From NCBI RefSeq assembly GCF_000828055.2, contig NZ_CP010523.2:1-64000 (forward strand): 64,000 nt of DNA, written 5' to 3'. This DNA comes from Klebsiella variicola. GTDB taxonomy: Bacteria > Pseudomonadota > Gammaproteobacteria > Enterobacterales > Enterobacteriaceae. A program made the translations under genes and the position numbers. Below are positions 12,478 through 24,921 of the stretch, piece after piece; position 1 is the stretch's first letter; the number at the start of each line of letters is the position of its first letter. The notes under the pieces were generated by a model. It saw nothing but the letters and a program-made list of their open reading frames with translations, made no database searches and was not told the origin of the DNA.

Positions 12478-12500
12478 GCCCCGTTTTTCGGGGCTTTTTT
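12478..12500 (+). terminator. Rho-independent terminator after ibpB
   Basis: Stem GCCCCG/CGGGGC (12478-12483/12489-12494) with a 5-T loop, followed by six T. Confidence 0.85.
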
Positions 12501-12602
12501 GTGCCGGTCTGTTTGCTGGTATTGTGCGCCAGGCGGCATACAACCCGTCTGGCAGCGGTCATAATCCCTGTAGTTAATGGTGTTATTCACAGGGACGATA
12601 CC

Positions 12603-14264
12603 ATGAGTGAGATAGCATTGACGGTCAGCGTGCTGGCGCTGGTGGCGGTAGTGGGGTTGTGGATCGGCAATGTCAAAATCCGCGGCGTCGGCTTTGGCAT
12701 TGGCGGTGTCCTGTTTGGCGGGATTATTGTCGGCCACTTTGTCGATCAGGCGGGTGTCGCCCTCAGCAGCCCAATGCTGCATTTTATTCAGGAATTCGGC
12801 TTGATCCTGTTCGTCTACACCATCGGTATTCAGGTGGGGCCGGGCTTTTTCGCCTCACTGCGGGTCTCAGGCCTGCGGCTCAATCTGTTCGCTATCCTTA
12901 TTGTTATCCTCGGCGGCCTGGTGACCGCGGTGCTGCATAAACTGTTCGATATTCCTCTCCCGGTGGTGCTCGGTATCTTCTCCGGTGCGGTGACCAACAC
13001 GCCAGCGCTGGGGGCCGGGCAGCAAATTCTCCGCGATCTCGGCGTACCGTTCGAGGTGGTCGATCAGATGGGGATGAGTTACGCGATGGCGTATCCGTTC
13101 GGCATCTGCGGCATTCTGCTGACCATGTGGCTGGTGCGCCTGTTCTTCCGAATCAATGTGGAGAAAGAGGCCCAGCGGTTTGAGGAGAGCAGCGGCAACG
13201 GCCACGCTCATTTGCACACCATTAACGTGCGGGTGGAGAACCCCAACCTCAACCAGATGGCGATTCAGGATGTGCCGATGCTCAATAGCGACAACATCGT
13301 CTGTTCGCGGCTGAAGCGCGGTGAGCTGTTGATGGTACCTGCTCCGGGCACCCTTATTCAGGCGGGCGACCTGTTGCACCTGGTGGGGCGACCTGAGGAT
13401 CTGCACAATGCGCAGCTGGTGATTGGCCAGGAGGTGGCCACCTCGCTGTCGACGCGCGGCACCGATCTGAAAGTCGAGCGGGTGGTGGTCACTAACGAAA
13501 AAGTGCTGGGGAAGAAAATACGCGATCTGCACGTCAAACAGCGCTATGACGTGGTGATCTCCCGGCTGAATCGCGCTGGCGTCGAGCTGGTGGCCAGCAG
13601 CAGCGCCAGCCTGCAGTTTGGTGACATCCTCAACCTGGTCGGTCGTCAGGAGGCGATTGACGCCGTGGCCGCCGAACTGGGTAACGCTCAGCAGAAGCTG
13701 CAGCAGGTCCAGATGCTGCCGGTGTTTATCGGCATCGGACTCGGGGTACTGCTGGGGTCTATCCCGTTGTTTATTCCAGGCTTTCCTGCCGCACTGAAGC
13801 TGGGGCTGGCCGGTGGGCCGCTGATTATGGCGCTGATCCTCGGGCGTATCGGCAGCATCGGCAAGCTGTACTGGTTTATGCCGCCGAGCGCCAACCTGGC
13901 GCTGCGCGAGCTGGGGATCGTGCTGTTTCTGGCGGTGGTCGGGCTAAAATCGGGGGGCGACTTTGTCGCCACTCTGACCCAGGGCGAGGGCCTGAGCTGG
14001 ATCGCCTACGGCATTTTCATCACCGCCATTCCGCTGCTAACGGTAGGCATTCTCGCGCGCATGCTGGCGAAAATGAACTATCTGACGCTGTGCGGCATGC
14101 TGGCCGGCTCCATGACTGACCCACCGGCGCTGGCCTTCGCCAACAATCTGCACGCCACCAGCGGCGCGGCGGCGCTCTCTTACGCCACCGTCTATCCGCT
14201 GGTGATGTTCCTGCGGATTATCACCCCGCAGCTACTCGCCGTGCTGTTCTGGGGGCTGAGCTAG
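12603..14264 (+). CDS. yidE: YidE, putative transporter of the AspT/YbjL family
   Basis: A 553-residue inner-membrane protein: an N-terminal block of about five to six membrane segments (residues 1-190), a soluble middle with two TrkA-C/RCK_C-like domains (about 200-375), and a second membrane block to the C-terminus. This arrangement is that of the aspartate:alanine exchanger (AspT) fold. The substrate of YidE is unknown. The ATG at 12603 matches the family start [14 protein letters not shown]. Its last 33 bases overlap the 3' end of yidP on the other strand. Confidence 0.93.
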   Translation: MSEIALTVSVLALVAVVGLWIGNVKIRGVGFGIGGVLFGGIIVGHFVDQAGVALSSPMLHFIQEFGLILFVYTIGIQVGPGFFASLRVSGLRLNLFAILIVILGGLVTAVLHKLFDIPLPVVLGIFSGAVTNTPALGAGQQILRDLGVPFEVVDQMGMSYAMAYPFGICGILLTMWLVRLFFRINVEKEAQRFEESSGNGHAHLHTINVRVENPNLNQMAIQDVPMLNSDNIVCSRLKRGELLMVPAPGTLIQAGDLLHLVGRPEDLHNAQLVIGQEVATSLSTRGTDLKVERVVVTNEKVLGKKIRDLHVKQRYDVVISRLNRAGVELVASSSASLQFGDILNLVGRQEAIDAVAAELGNAQQKLQQVQMLPVFIGIGLGVLLGSIPLFIPGFPAALKLGLAGGPLIMALILGRIGSIGKLYWFMPPSANLALRELGIVLFLAVVGLKSGGDFVATLTQGEGLSWIAYGIFITAIPLLTVGILARMLAKMNYLTLCGMLAGSMTDPPALAFANNLHATSGAAALSYATVYPLVMFLRIITPQLLAVLFWGLS

Positions 14265-14978
14265 CGGGCTTTGCGCCTGGACGCGGCGCAGGTGGTAATC
14301 CACCTGATACTCGCTGGCGTTGCGGAACATGACGGAATAGTTAAGAAACTCGCCGCTGTCGCTGTAGGAAAGGGAGGTAATACGCAGCAGCGGCGTCTGC
14401 TCAGGGACATTCATTGAGCGCGCCAGCTGCTTGTCCGCCAGCACTGGCGTCAGCGTTTCATAATTCCCGCTGATGATGATCCCGCACTCCTTCTCAATAT
14501 AATCAAATTTCGAACCCTCCAGATGGCTCAGCGACAGGTTGCGGAACAGCTTCACTGGCATATAGCTATCCTCCAGCATCAGCGGCTTACCATCGACGTA
14601 GCGCACCCGCCGTGAGAAGTAGATCCGTTCATCAATTTTAATCCGCAGCAGGCTGGCGATGGCCGGCGGGGCAGGCATCACCTCGAAGGCCAGCACCTGA
14701 CTCACCACCTCTTTGCCCTGCTTGCGCAGCACTTCCGCCAGGCCGGTGAGATTGCTGGTTTCATGATGGACGTCCTTACGCGCCACGAACGTCCCCGAGC
14801 CGTGGCGACGCACAACCAATCCCCAGTCCACCAGCAGGTCGATGGCTTTGCGGATAGTCATGCGCGCCACCCCGAACTCCTCGGCCAGTTTTTTCTCTCC
14901 CGGTAGCGGGCTACCGATGGCGAAGTCGGCGGAATTCAGCCGCAGCCGCAGGCGGTCAGCAATGGATTTGTAGATCAC
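14232..14978 (-). CDS. yidP: YidP, GntR/HutC-family transcriptional regulator
   Basis: The 248 residues carry an N-terminal GntR winged helix (about 1-70, with [22 protein letters not shown]) and a C-terminal UTRA ligand-binding domain typical of the HutC subfamily, whose members usually sense sugar phosphates or related metabolites. It is transcribed away from aglA across an AT-rich intergenic region, so it is the likely local regulator of aglAB, as E. coli yidP lies next to the related glv genes. That regulatory role is an inference from context. Confidence 0.92.
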   Translation of the reverse strand: MIYKSIADRLRLRLNSADFAIGSPLPGEKKLAEEFGVARMTIRKAIDLLVDWGLVVRRHGSGTFVARKDVHHETSNLTGLAEVLRKQGKEVVSQVLAFEVMPAPPAIASLLRIKIDERIYFSRRVRYVDGKPLMLEDSYMPVKLFRNLSLSHLEGSKFDYIEKECGIIISGNYETLTPVLADKQLARSMNVPEQTPLLRITSLSYSDSGEFLNYSVMFRNASEYQVDYHLRRVQAQSPLAQPPEQHGE

Positions 14979-15276
14979 CAGTAGTCCTCTTGTGCAGGAA
15001 AGTGGAATGTCGCTGTCTTCTCTTTTCGTTAAAAAAATAGATTTATTACAAGTAATTAATACTCATTCATTTCGTTAATTCCACTGTTTGACTTATCGAT
15101 GTCTAATTTTGGTTATTGAAGTAGACAACTTTGGCCAAATTAAAACCATGAATGGGATCACGAATCGCAACGGCGCGACATGTTGTCGGACGGGCAAATT
15201 TCTATTCTCGAGTCAGGCCGGTAATCAAGAAAAAGAAGGCCACTCACCCTACGAGTTGTTACATGAGGATTTTCAA
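14979..15276. promoter_or_regulatory. Divergent yidP / aglA intergenic control region
   Basis: This 298-base gap holds no convincing gene. It is AT-rich near the middle and contains a perfect 8-bp inverted repeat AGTGGAAT (15001-15008) / ATTCCACT (15078-15085), with two nearby copies of TTTCGTTAA. The repeat is a candidate YidP operator, not a proven one. Confidence 0.45.
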
Positions 15277-18218
<2,942 letters not shown>

Positions 18219-18231
18219 TCCCCGCTGTTTG

Positions 18232-18261
18232 ACCGGCGCCCGCGGGGCGCCGGTTCTTCTC
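18232..18261 (+). terminator. Terminator-like hairpin after aglB
   Basis: Perfect 9-bp stem ACCGGCGCC/GGCGCCGGT (18232-18240/18246-18254) with a 5-base loop. The tail TCTTCTCC is only moderately T-rich. Confidence 0.65.
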
Positions 18262-18318
18262 CCCGGTTCCTGATTTACGCTATGCTGAAGCCTGCAGCGC
18301 GATGAACAAGGAACTGTA

Positions 18319-18666
18319 ATGAAAATCTCCCGCCTCGGCGAAGCGCCGGATTACCGCTTTTCGCTGGCTAACGAACGCACCTTTCTGGCGTGGATCCGCA
18401 CGGCGCTCGGTTTTCTCGCCGCCGGCGTCGGCCTTGACCAGTTAGCGCCGGACTTTGCCACGCCGCTGATCCGTGAAATTCTTGCCCTGCTGCTGTGTCT
18501 CTTTGCCGGCGGCATGGCCATCTATGGCTATCTGCGCTGGCTGAATAACGAGAAAGCGATGCGTCTGAAACAGGACCTTCCCTATACCCGCACGCTGCTG
18601 GTGATTAGCATCCTGCTGTTGGCGGTGGTGGCCGCGGTGATGCTGCTGGTGGTGTATGGCGGATAA
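18319..18666 (+). CDS. yidH: YidH, DUF202 inner-membrane protein
   Basis: A 115-residue membrane protein with the DUF202 signature near the N-terminus (ANERTFLAWIRTALGFLAAGVGLD) and three hydrophobic segments. The function is unknown. It overlaps yidG by 11 bases and heads a yidH-yidG-yidF unit with the same gene order as in E. coli. Confidence 0.93.
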   Translation: MKISRLGEAPDYRFSLANERTFLAWIRTALGFLAAGVGLDQLAPDFATPLIREILALLLCLFAGGMAIYGYLRWLNNEKAMRLKQDLPYTRTLLVISILLLAVVAAVMLLVVYGG

Positions 18667-19018
18667 ACGCCGGGCGCGGCGGGAAGGCGATCCGGGACTA
18701 CAGCCAGAGCGCACCTCGCTGGCCTGGTTTCGCACTCTGTTGGGCTATGGCGCGCTGATGGCGCTGGCGATTAAACACAGCTGGCACCGCGCCGGCCTGC
18801 CGTTCTGGCTGTCGATCGGCGTGTTGGCGATAGTGGCGGTGATCCTCTGGGGCTATACCCGCCGTCGTCATCTGATGGACGTCGACGATAGCGATTTTTT
18901 ACAGCCGCGGGCGGTTCGTGACAAATTTTTGATCGCACTCGCAGTACTTTCTCTGGCATTCCTGTTTGCTGTTACTCACCTTCAACCGATCGTTTTATTC
19001 ATTAGGGATATGTCATGA
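18656..19018 (+). CDS. yidG: YidG, DUF202 inner-membrane protein
   Basis: 120 residues; paralogue of YidH with a basic N-terminus, the DUF202 motif QPERTSLAWFRTLLGYG and three membrane segments. The start overlaps the yidH coding sequence by 11 bases and its stop overlaps the yidF start by 4 bases, so the three genes are translationally coupled. YidG and YidH may form a hetero-oligomer; this is inferred from pairing only. Confidence 0.92.
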   Translation: MADKRRARREGDPGLQPERTSLAWFRTLLGYGALMALAIKHSWHRAGLPFWLSIGVLAIVAVILWGYTRRRHLMDVDDSDFLQPRAVRDKFLIALAVLSLAFLFAVTHLQPIVLFIRDMS

Positions 19019-19515
19019 CAGGATGTCCGGCGAATTTGCCTCTTACTCATGCCCCCGGCCAGCAACATGACACACCCTTTCAGGCTGTCGTGGTGGAGGC
19101 GCATCATTGCCATCAGCCGCAGGCGTTCTATGCACAACTGCGTCAACAGGGGCTCACCGCTATCCATTTTATTCCGCAGCTGGCGGCCGGCGACGCCGCG
19201 CTCTGGGGGGAGTTTCTCTGTGCTGTCTTTCACCGCTGGGTGCGGGAAGATATTGGGCGCATCCATATTTTGCTGTTTAGTGAGACGCTGAGCGCCTGGT
19301 GCGGCGAGACGCTGACCCAGCCAGGCGCGCCAGCGGCCAACAGTACCTGCTACGGCTGCCCGTGGTTGCGCCTGTGCCGCTGCGGCGAACAGGAAGACCC
19401 GCTGTGCGCGGGTTACCGGCAGTTCTACGATCTTAGCGGGCCCTATATGCGAGTGATGCGGGACCTGCGCCGACAGCAGCGGCCGCCAGAGGCGCTGATG
19501 CCGCTGCTGCGCTGA
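19015..19515 (+). CDS. yidF: YidF, SPASM/twitch remnant of an anaerobic sulfatase-maturating enzyme
   Basis: 166 residues. The C-terminal half carries clustered cysteines (CYGCPWLRLCRCG ... LCAGY) followed by FYDLSGPYMRVMRDL, strongly like the C-terminal SPASM region of AslB/anSME radical SAM enzymes, which binds auxiliary Fe-S clusters. The upstream part (HFIPQL ... WGEFLCAVFHRWVREDIGRI) matches their middle region. The radical SAM core with its CxxxCxxC motif is absent, so YidF cannot by itself be a radical SAM enzyme. E. coli has a sulfatase gene (yidJ) nearby; none is seen here. Older annotations call YidF a possible regulator; I see no HTH. Confidence 0.8.
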   Translation: MTGCPANLPLTHAPGQQHDTPFQAVVVEAHHCHQPQAFYAQLRQQGLTAIHFIPQLAAGDAALWGEFLCAVFHRWVREDIGRIHILLFSETLSAWCGETLTQPGAPAANSTCYGCPWLRLCRCGEQEDPLCAGYRQFYDLSGPYMRVMRDLRRQQRPPEALMPLLR

Positions 19516-19518
19516 AGA

Positions 19519-20850
19519 TTAGCGCCCCTTCGCCAGATATTGCGCCATCTCCTCTTCCGGCACCATGCCGCCGCCGGTGGCCCACACCAGGTGGGTGGCC
19601 TGCTGCAGCTGTTGTTCACTCAGACCTTGTAGCTGATGGTACGCCTGGCTGGCGCAGACCCGCTGCGGCCCGGCCATTCCGGCCAGCGCGGACGGTTCAA
19701 GGCGAATGTTTTCCGCTGTCGCCAGCCAGCCCAGCATGTCGTACATCGTCTGATCATCAAGGGTATAGAACCCGTCGAGCAGGCGCTCCATTGCCCGGCC
19801 AACGAACCCGGACGCCCGGCCGACCGCCAGACCGTCGGCGGCGGTCAGGTTATCAATGCCTAAATCCTGCACCGCTATCTGGTCGTGGAGCCCGGTATAG
19901 ACGCCGAGCAGCATGCAGGGCGAGTGGGTCGGTTCGGCGAACAGGCAGTGAACGTGGTCGCCGAAGGCCAGCTTCAGGCCGAATGCCACGCCGCCGGGGC
20001 CGCCGCCAACGCCGCACGGCAGGTAGACGAACAGCGGGTGATCGGCATCGACCACGCGCCCTGCTTTGGCAAACTGCGCCTTCAGGCGCTCGCCGGCTAC
20101 GGCATAGCCGAGGAACAGCGTGCGCGAGTTTTCATCATCAATGAAAAAGCAGTTCGGGTCGGATTCCGCTGCCTTGCGCCCCTGTTCGACGGCGACGCCG
20201 TAGTCCTCTTCGTACTCAACGACCGTCACGCCGTGGCTGCGCAGTTTGGCTTTTTTCCACGCCCGGGCATCCGCCGACATATGTACCGTAACCTTAAAGC
20301 CGATGCGCGCGCTCATGATGCCGATCGACATCCCGAGGTTGCCGGTGGAGCCGACAGCGATGCTGTACTGGCTGAAGAACTGTTTAAATTCCGGTGTCAG
20401 CAATTTGCGATAATCATCTGCGGTGGTGAGCAGTCCGGCCTCCAGCGCCAGCTTTTCCGCATGGGTCAGCACTTCATAAATCCCGCCACGCGCCTTAATG
20501 GAACCCGAAATCGGCAGGTGGCTGTCTTTTTTCAGCAGCAGATCGCCGCTAATCGGCTGGCCGAACTTTTGCTCAAGGCTGCGTTTCATTGCCGGAATGG
20601 CAACCACTTCCGATTCGATAATCCCGCCGCTGGCGGCCGTTTCCGGGAAAGCTTCCGCCAGATAGGGCGCGAAGCGCTGAAGGCGGGCATGGGCGTCTTG
20701 CACATCGTCGGCGGTCAGACCGACGTAAGGTAACCCTTGCGCCAGGGTGGTGGTGGCCGGGTTAAACCAGGTGGTTTCTTTCAGGGCGATCAGATCCTGC
20801 ACAAGCGGGAAGGTCGCGGTTAAGGTGGTCAGGTCAGCGTGTTTCATCAT
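19519..20850 (-). CDS. dsdA: D-serine dehydratase DsdA
   Basis: A PLP enzyme that converts D-serine to pyruvate and ammonia, detoxifying D-serine and allowing growth on it. The 443 residues show the PLP lysine in SGSIKARGG (Lys119), the glycine-rich phosphate loop [11 protein letters not shown] and CGVGGGPGG. Two adjacent ATGs (20850 and 20847) are possible starts. It lies 14 bases downstream of dsdX on the same strand, forming dsdXA, and converges with yidF. Confidence 0.97.
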   Translation of the reverse strand: MMKHADLTTLTATFPLVQDLIALKETTWFNPATTTLAQGLPYVGLTADDVQDAHARLQRFAPYLAEAFPETAASGGIIESEVVAIPAMKRSLEQKFGQPISGDLLLKKDSHLPISGSIKARGGIYEVLTHAEKLALEAGLLTTADDYRKLLTPEFKQFFSQYSIAVGSTGNLGMSIGIMSARIGFKVTVHMSADARAWKKAKLRSHGVTVVEYEEDYGVAVEQGRKAAESDPNCFFIDDENSRTLFLGYAVAGERLKAQFAKAGRVVDADHPLFVYLPCGVGGGPGGVAFGLKLAFGDHVHCLFAEPTHSPCMLLGVYTGLHDQIAVQDLGIDNLTAADGLAVGRASGFVGRAMERLLDGFYTLDDQTMYDMLGWLATAENIRLEPSALAGMAGPQRVCASQAYHQLQGLSEQQLQQATHLVWATGGGMVPEEEMAQYLAKGR

Positions 20851-20864
20851 ACGTCTCTTTGCGC

Positions 20865-22202
20865 TCAGATAATGAAAGAAAGCAGGAAGGTGGCGGCCAG
20901 TGCAAGTAGTGACGCGATAAATGTCGCTGTCGTGTAGTACTTGAACGTTTCGCTGAGGCTGGCGCCGCAGTACTGTTTTACCAGCCAGAACAGGGAATCG
21001 GTGACGATCGTGCAGCCAATGGCGCCGGAACCGATGGCAATGGCGATGATCTCCGGGCTTACGCCAGGATAAAGCGGCAGCATCGGCGCAACGATGGCGG
21101 TAGCGCCCATCATCGCCACGGTAGCGGAGCCGACGGCGGCGTGCAGGATAAGCGCCACCAGCCAGGCCAGCAGAATCGGATGCATATGCAGATTCGAGAG
21201 GATCACCGCCAGGCTATCGGCCAGGCCGCTGGATTTCAAAATCGCGTTGAACGCGCCGCCAGCGCCAATAATCAGCAGGATGTTGGCGATCGATCCGAAG
21301 CCGTTTTCAGTATGAGTCAGCAGGACGCCCATCCCCATCTGCCGACGAATGCCGAGAATGTAATAGGCGACAAAAACGGCAATAAACATCGCGGTGATGG
21401 GGTTGCCGATAAATTCCAGCACTGTATACAGCGTGCCGCCTTGCGCCATATTCAGTTCAGCGACGGTTTTCACCAGCATCAGCCCAATCGGTAACAACAC
21501 GGTAAATAGCGTAGCGCCGAGCGAGGGCAGCGTCGATTCTTCGCGAACGTCGAGGTTGGAAAACTCGGCTGGCACCGATTTAAACGGCAGGCGGTTGCCG
21601 AGCAGCCTGAGGAACAGCGGGCCGCCGACCAGCGAGGCGATCAGACCGACCAGCAGGCCATAGACGATAACCGTCCCGATATCGGCGCCCAGTTTATTCG
21701 CCACGAACAGCGCGGCCGGATGCGGCGGTACCACGCAGTGCACCGCCATCAGCGCGGTACACAGCGGAATAGCCAGCTTCAGCAGCGAAGTATTGGTTTT
21801 TTTGGCGATGGAGAATGCCAGCGGGATCAGCAGCACCACCCCGACTTCGACAAACAGGGTAATGCCGCAGATCAGGCCGACCAGCACCATAATCACGTCC
21901 GCCGACAGCCAGCGGCAGCGCTGGAGCGTCAGGCCGATGCGCTCCGCCGCGCCGGAGACCTCCATCATCTTGCCGAGAATGGTGCCGAGACCGATCACCG
22001 CCGCCAGGAAGCCCAGCGTACCGCCGATCCCGCTCTCAATGGCGTTGACCATCTCCAGCGGGCCCATTCCCATCATCGCCCCGACGAAAAAGCTCGCCAG
22101 CAGCAGCGCCAGAAACGGATGAAACTTCAGTTTGACGATGGTTAATACAATTAACACGATGCTAATCAGCAATGTGCTCACAACCCAAATTTGCGATTCC
22201 AT
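20865..22202 (-). CDS. dsdX: D-serine transporter DsdX
   Basis: A 445-residue permease of the gluconate:H+ symporter (GntP) family with about 12 membrane segments and family motifs such as [20 protein letters not shown] in outline. E. coli DsdX imports D-serine. The frame runs 30 codons further upstream to 22292, but the ATG at 22202 gives [10 protein letters not shown], the known start. It is the first gene of dsdXA and is divergent from dsdC across a 225-base control region. Confidence 0.97.
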   Translation of the reverse strand: MESQIWVVSTLLISIVLIVLTIVKLKFHPFLALLLASFFVGAMMGMGPLEMVNAIESGIGGTLGFLAAVIGLGTILGKMMEVSGAAERIGLTLQRCRWLSADVIMVLVGLICGITLFVEVGVVLLIPLAFSIAKKTNTSLLKLAIPLCTALMAVHCVVPPHPAALFVANKLGADIGTVIVYGLLVGLIASLVGGPLFLRLLGNRLPFKSVPAEFSNLDVREESTLPSLGATLFTVLLPIGLMLVKTVAELNMAQGGTLYTVLEFIGNPITAMFIAVFVAYYILGIRRQMGMGVLLTHTENGFGSIANILLIIGAGGAFNAILKSSGLADSLAVILSNLHMHPILLAWLVALILHAAVGSATVAMMGATAIVAPMLPLYPGVSPEIIAIAIGSGAIGCTIVTDSLFWLVKQYCGASLSETFKYYTTATFIASLLALAATFLLSFII

Positions 22203-22285
22203 ACCCCACCTCGCCGTAAGTAACGTGTGGTTATTGAACAGAAACTCGGCATGGGCTGACAAACGATATAAATGACCTTTCAGAT

Positions 22286-22318
22286 GAGCCAAATTGAATC
22301 AAAAAGGTGATTTAGCTC
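22286..22318. promoter_or_regulatory. Candidate DsdC-binding palindrome between dsdX and dsdC
   Basis: Near-perfect inverted repeat GAGCCAAAT (22286-22294) / ATTTAGCTC (22310-22318), one mismatch in nine, inside the divergent dsdX-dsdC region, where a LysR activator would be expected to bind. The assignment is positional. Confidence 0.4.
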
Positions 22319-22427
22319 TAAAAGTGACCTCTAAATATGCTATGGGTCAAATTAACTCATCCTTTAGCGGAAGTTCCGGCGTTATTTTTTTATCATCCAG
22401 ACTCCCTTTTATCGCCAGGAGCGCAGA

Positions 22428-23351
22428 ATGGATGTGCTAAAAACCTTAGGTACCCGGTTGCTGAACGGCTGGCAGCTCTCCAGGCTGTCGACGTTTGAGG
22501 TGGCGGCGCGGCACGAGTCGTTCGCCCTTGCCGCCGACGAGCTGGCGCTCACCCCAAGCGCCGTCAGTCACCGGATTAATCAGCTGGAAGAGGAGCTGGG
22601 GATCCAGCTCTTTGTCCGCTCGCACCGCAAAGTGGAGCTGACGCGTGAAGGGAAGCGCGTTTACTGGGCGCTGAAGGCGTCGCTGGATGGTCTCAATCAG
22701 GAGATTCTGGACATCAAAAACCAGGAGCTCTCCGGCAGTCTGACGGTCTACTCGCGGCCCTCTATCGCCCAGTGCTGGCTGGTGCCGGCGCTGGGGGATT
22801 TCAGTCGCCGCTACCCGGCCATCTCGCTGACCGTGCTGACCGGCAACGATAACGTCAACCTGCAGCGGGCGGGTATCGATCTGGCAATCTATTTTGATGA
22901 CGCGCCGTCGTCGCAGCTAAGCCACCATTTTCTGATGGATGAGGCGATCGTGCCGGTATGTACGCCGTATTACGCCCGCCAGCTGCAGTTAACGTCAAAT
23001 CCTGCCAGTCTGCGCCACTGTACGCTGCTTCACGATCGCCAGGCATGGAGCAATGATTCCGGCACCGATGAATGGTTCAGTTGGGCACAACAATTTGGGA
23101 TTGAACTGCCGCAATCGTCGGGCATTGGCTTCGATCGTTCTGATTTAGCGGTGATTGCGGCGATGAATCATGTCGGGGTAGCGATGGGGCGTAAACGGCT
23201 GGTGCAGAAGCGGCTGGAGAGTGGGGAGTTGATCGCCCCGTTCGGCGATATGACGCTGAAATGCCATCAGCATTATTACGTGACGACCCTGCCGGGCCGT
23301 CAGTGGCCGAAAATCGACGCCTTTATCGAGTGGCTGCATAGCCTGACCTGA
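22428..23351 (+). CDS. dsdC: DsdC, LysR-type activator of dsdXA
   Basis: 307 residues with an N-terminal LysR winged helix (about 18-77: FEVAARHESFALAADELALTPSAVSHRINQLEEELG in outline) and a periplasmic-binding-like effector domain. E. coli DsdC activates dsdXA in response to D-serine. The slightly extended N-terminus before the HTH is typical of DsdC. It is divergent from dsdX, the classic LysR arrangement. Confidence 0.95.
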   Translation: MDVLKTLGTRLLNGWQLSRLSTFEVAARHESFALAADELALTPSAVSHRINQLEEELGIQLFVRSHRKVELTREGKRVYWALKASLDGLNQEILDIKNQELSGSLTVYSRPSIAQCWLVPALGDFSRRYPAISLTVLTGNDNVNLQRAGIDLAIYFDDAPSSQLSHHFLMDEAIVPVCTPYYARQLQLTSNPASLRHCTLLHDRQAWSNDSGTDEWFSWAQQFGIELPQSSGIGFDRSDLAVIAAMNHVGVAMGRKRLVQKRLESGELIAPFGDMTLKCHQHYYVTTLPGRQWPKIDAFIEWLHSLT

Positions 23352-23383
23352 AAAGAGGTGAGCAACGGCTCGGTGCCTGATAA

Positions 23384-23416
23384 TCGCCCGGCGGCGCTGC
23401 GCTTGCGCGGGCCTAC
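23384..23416. repeat. REP-like palindrome downstream of dsdC
   Basis: A GC-rich REP-type unit (CGCCCGGCGGCGCTGCGCTT ... GGGCCTAC) in the dsdC-emrD convergent gap, immediately before the 91-bp tandem repeat. Confidence 0.6.
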
Positions 23417-23598
23417 AGTCCGGTAGCCCGGATAAGGCGTCAGCCGCCATCCGGGGAACGACCGCCGTGCTTATACCGGCTGCTGATGGTGGGTGAAGCG
23501 CGAGGCCAGTCCGGTAGCCCGGATAAGGCGTCAGCCGCCATCCGGGGAACGGCCGCCGCGCTTATACCGGCTGCTGATGGTGGGTAAAGCGCGAGGCC
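23417..23598. repeat. 91-bp tandem duplication carrying a REP and the 3' end of emrD
   Basis: Two head-to-tail 91-bp units, 23417-23507 and 23508-23598, differ at only 3 positions. Each contains a REP (TAGCCCGGATAAGGCG ... CGCCATCCGGGG) and a copy of the last 12 emrD codons including the stop. The copy nearer emrD (23562-23598) is the one in use. The other (23471-23507) is a ghost; its one difference inside the codons is synonymous. Confidence 0.92.
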
Positions 23599-24746
23599 AG
23601 CGGCAGCCAGCACAGCAGAATCAACAGGCCCATCAGCATCATCAGCAGGCCGAGGCTGCCCTGACCGGTTTGCGGCATCATCGCCGACAGCCAGGCCAGC
23701 ACGCCGGAGCCGATATTCTGCAAGCCGCCCACCAGCGCCCCGGCGGTTCCGGCGAGGAACGGGAACGGCTCCATCGCGCCGCTGGTGGCCAGCGGGAACA
23801 ACATCCCGGCGCCGAAGAAGAACAGCGCCGCAGGCACCAGCAGGGTCCAGACGGTCATGATGCCCAGCAGCCCTGGGATCCACATCATCAGACCCGCCAG
23901 CAGGCAGCAGATCACCGACTGCCACATCAGGGTCGGGAAACGCTTGTTGGGGCGGCCGGCAAACCACGCCCCGAAGAACGCCGCCGGGATCGGCAGAATA
24001 AACAGAATACTCACCGCCATGCTGCTCAGGCCGAGCACCGCGCCCATCAGCACCCCGGAGCAGGCTTCGAATACCGCAATCCCCGCCAGGCCGCCGATCA
24101 GCATCAGCAGATAGCAGTTAAAGGCGCCGGTGCCGAACAGCGTTTTGTAGCTGGCCAGAAGTTTGGTGCGCGGCGCCCCTTCCGGGCGCGTTTCCGGCAT
24201 CCACTTCGCCATGCTGAAGGTCACCCCGGCGCACAGGACCAGCAGGAAAGCGTAGCAGGCGCGCCAGCTCCACAGGGTGTCGAGGATGCCGCCGAGCAGC
24301 GGGGCAATCAGCGGGCTGACCAGAATACCCATATTTAGCAGGCTATTGGCATGACGCAGCTGAGCGCCTTCGTACAGGTCGCGGGGCAGGGTACGCGCCA
24401 TCACGCCGCCGACCCCGGTGCCCATCCCCTGCATGGCGCTGGCGGCGATCAGCACCGGCAGGCTATGGGTGGTAATAGCTACCAGCGTCGCCAGCATAAA
24501 AATCGACATCCCGACGAGGATCACCGGGCGGCGACCGACGCGGTCAGAGAGCGGGCCGTAGAACAGCTGTGAAATACCGTAGGTCAGCAGATAGGCCGCC
24601 ATCACGCTTTGTACCGCCCCTTCGCGGACGTTCAGCGCGACCGCCATGTCGGCGATGGCCGGAATATAAATGGTCTGCGCCATCTGGCCGACGGCCACCA
24701 GCAGTACCAGCATCAACAACAAATTGAAGTTCTTATGCCGTTTCAT
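23562..24746 (-). CDS. emrD: EmrD, multidrug efflux MFS transporter
   Basis: A drug:H+ antiporter with 12 membrane helices; E. coli EmrD exports uncouplers and amphipathic compounds. The 394 residues are the same length as in E. coli, with MFS motif A GPLSDRVGRRP after helix 2 and the helix-5 region GGVMARTLPRD. ATG 24746 gives MKRHKNFNLLLML, matching the known start; the frame runs 17 codons further upstream. The 3' end is embedded in a 91-bp tandem repeat. It sits between tisB and the dsd genes. Confidence 0.96.
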   Translation of the reverse strand: MKRHKNFNLLLMLVLLVAVGQMAQTIYIPAIADMAVALNVREGAVQSVMAAYLLTYGISQLFYGPLSDRVGRRPVILVGMSIFMLATLVAITTHSLPVLIAASAMQGMGTGVGGVMARTLPRDLYEGAQLRHANSLLNMGILVSPLIAPLLGGILDTLWSWRACYAFLLVLCAGVTFSMAKWMPETRPEGAPRTKLLASYKTLFGTGAFNCYLLMLIGGLAGIAVFEACSGVLMGAVLGLSSMAVSILFILPIPAAFFGAWFAGRPNKRFPTLMWQSVICCLLAGLMMWIPGLLGIMTVWTLLVPAALFFFGAGMLFPLATSGAMEPFPFLAGTAGALVGGLQNIGSGVLAWLSAMMPQTGQGSLGLLMMLMGLLILLCWLPLASRFTHHQQPV

Positions 24747-24921
24747 GTCGATGAATACTTTGTGAGTAAAGAGAAATGAAGAATATGTGACTACCACATC
24801 CCGTAAACGATGGAGGAATCTACCATATTAAAATGACAGAACAACTGCAAAGTGCCGATTGTTGAGGGAATTCCAGGCAGATTATGTAAACAGGAACGGC
24901 AACTAATGTTGCCATCTCAGG

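Noticed and set aside
23417-23598. Possible start of a CRISPR array
   Set aside because: Only two long, contiguous 91-bp copies with no spacer; it is a tandem duplication.
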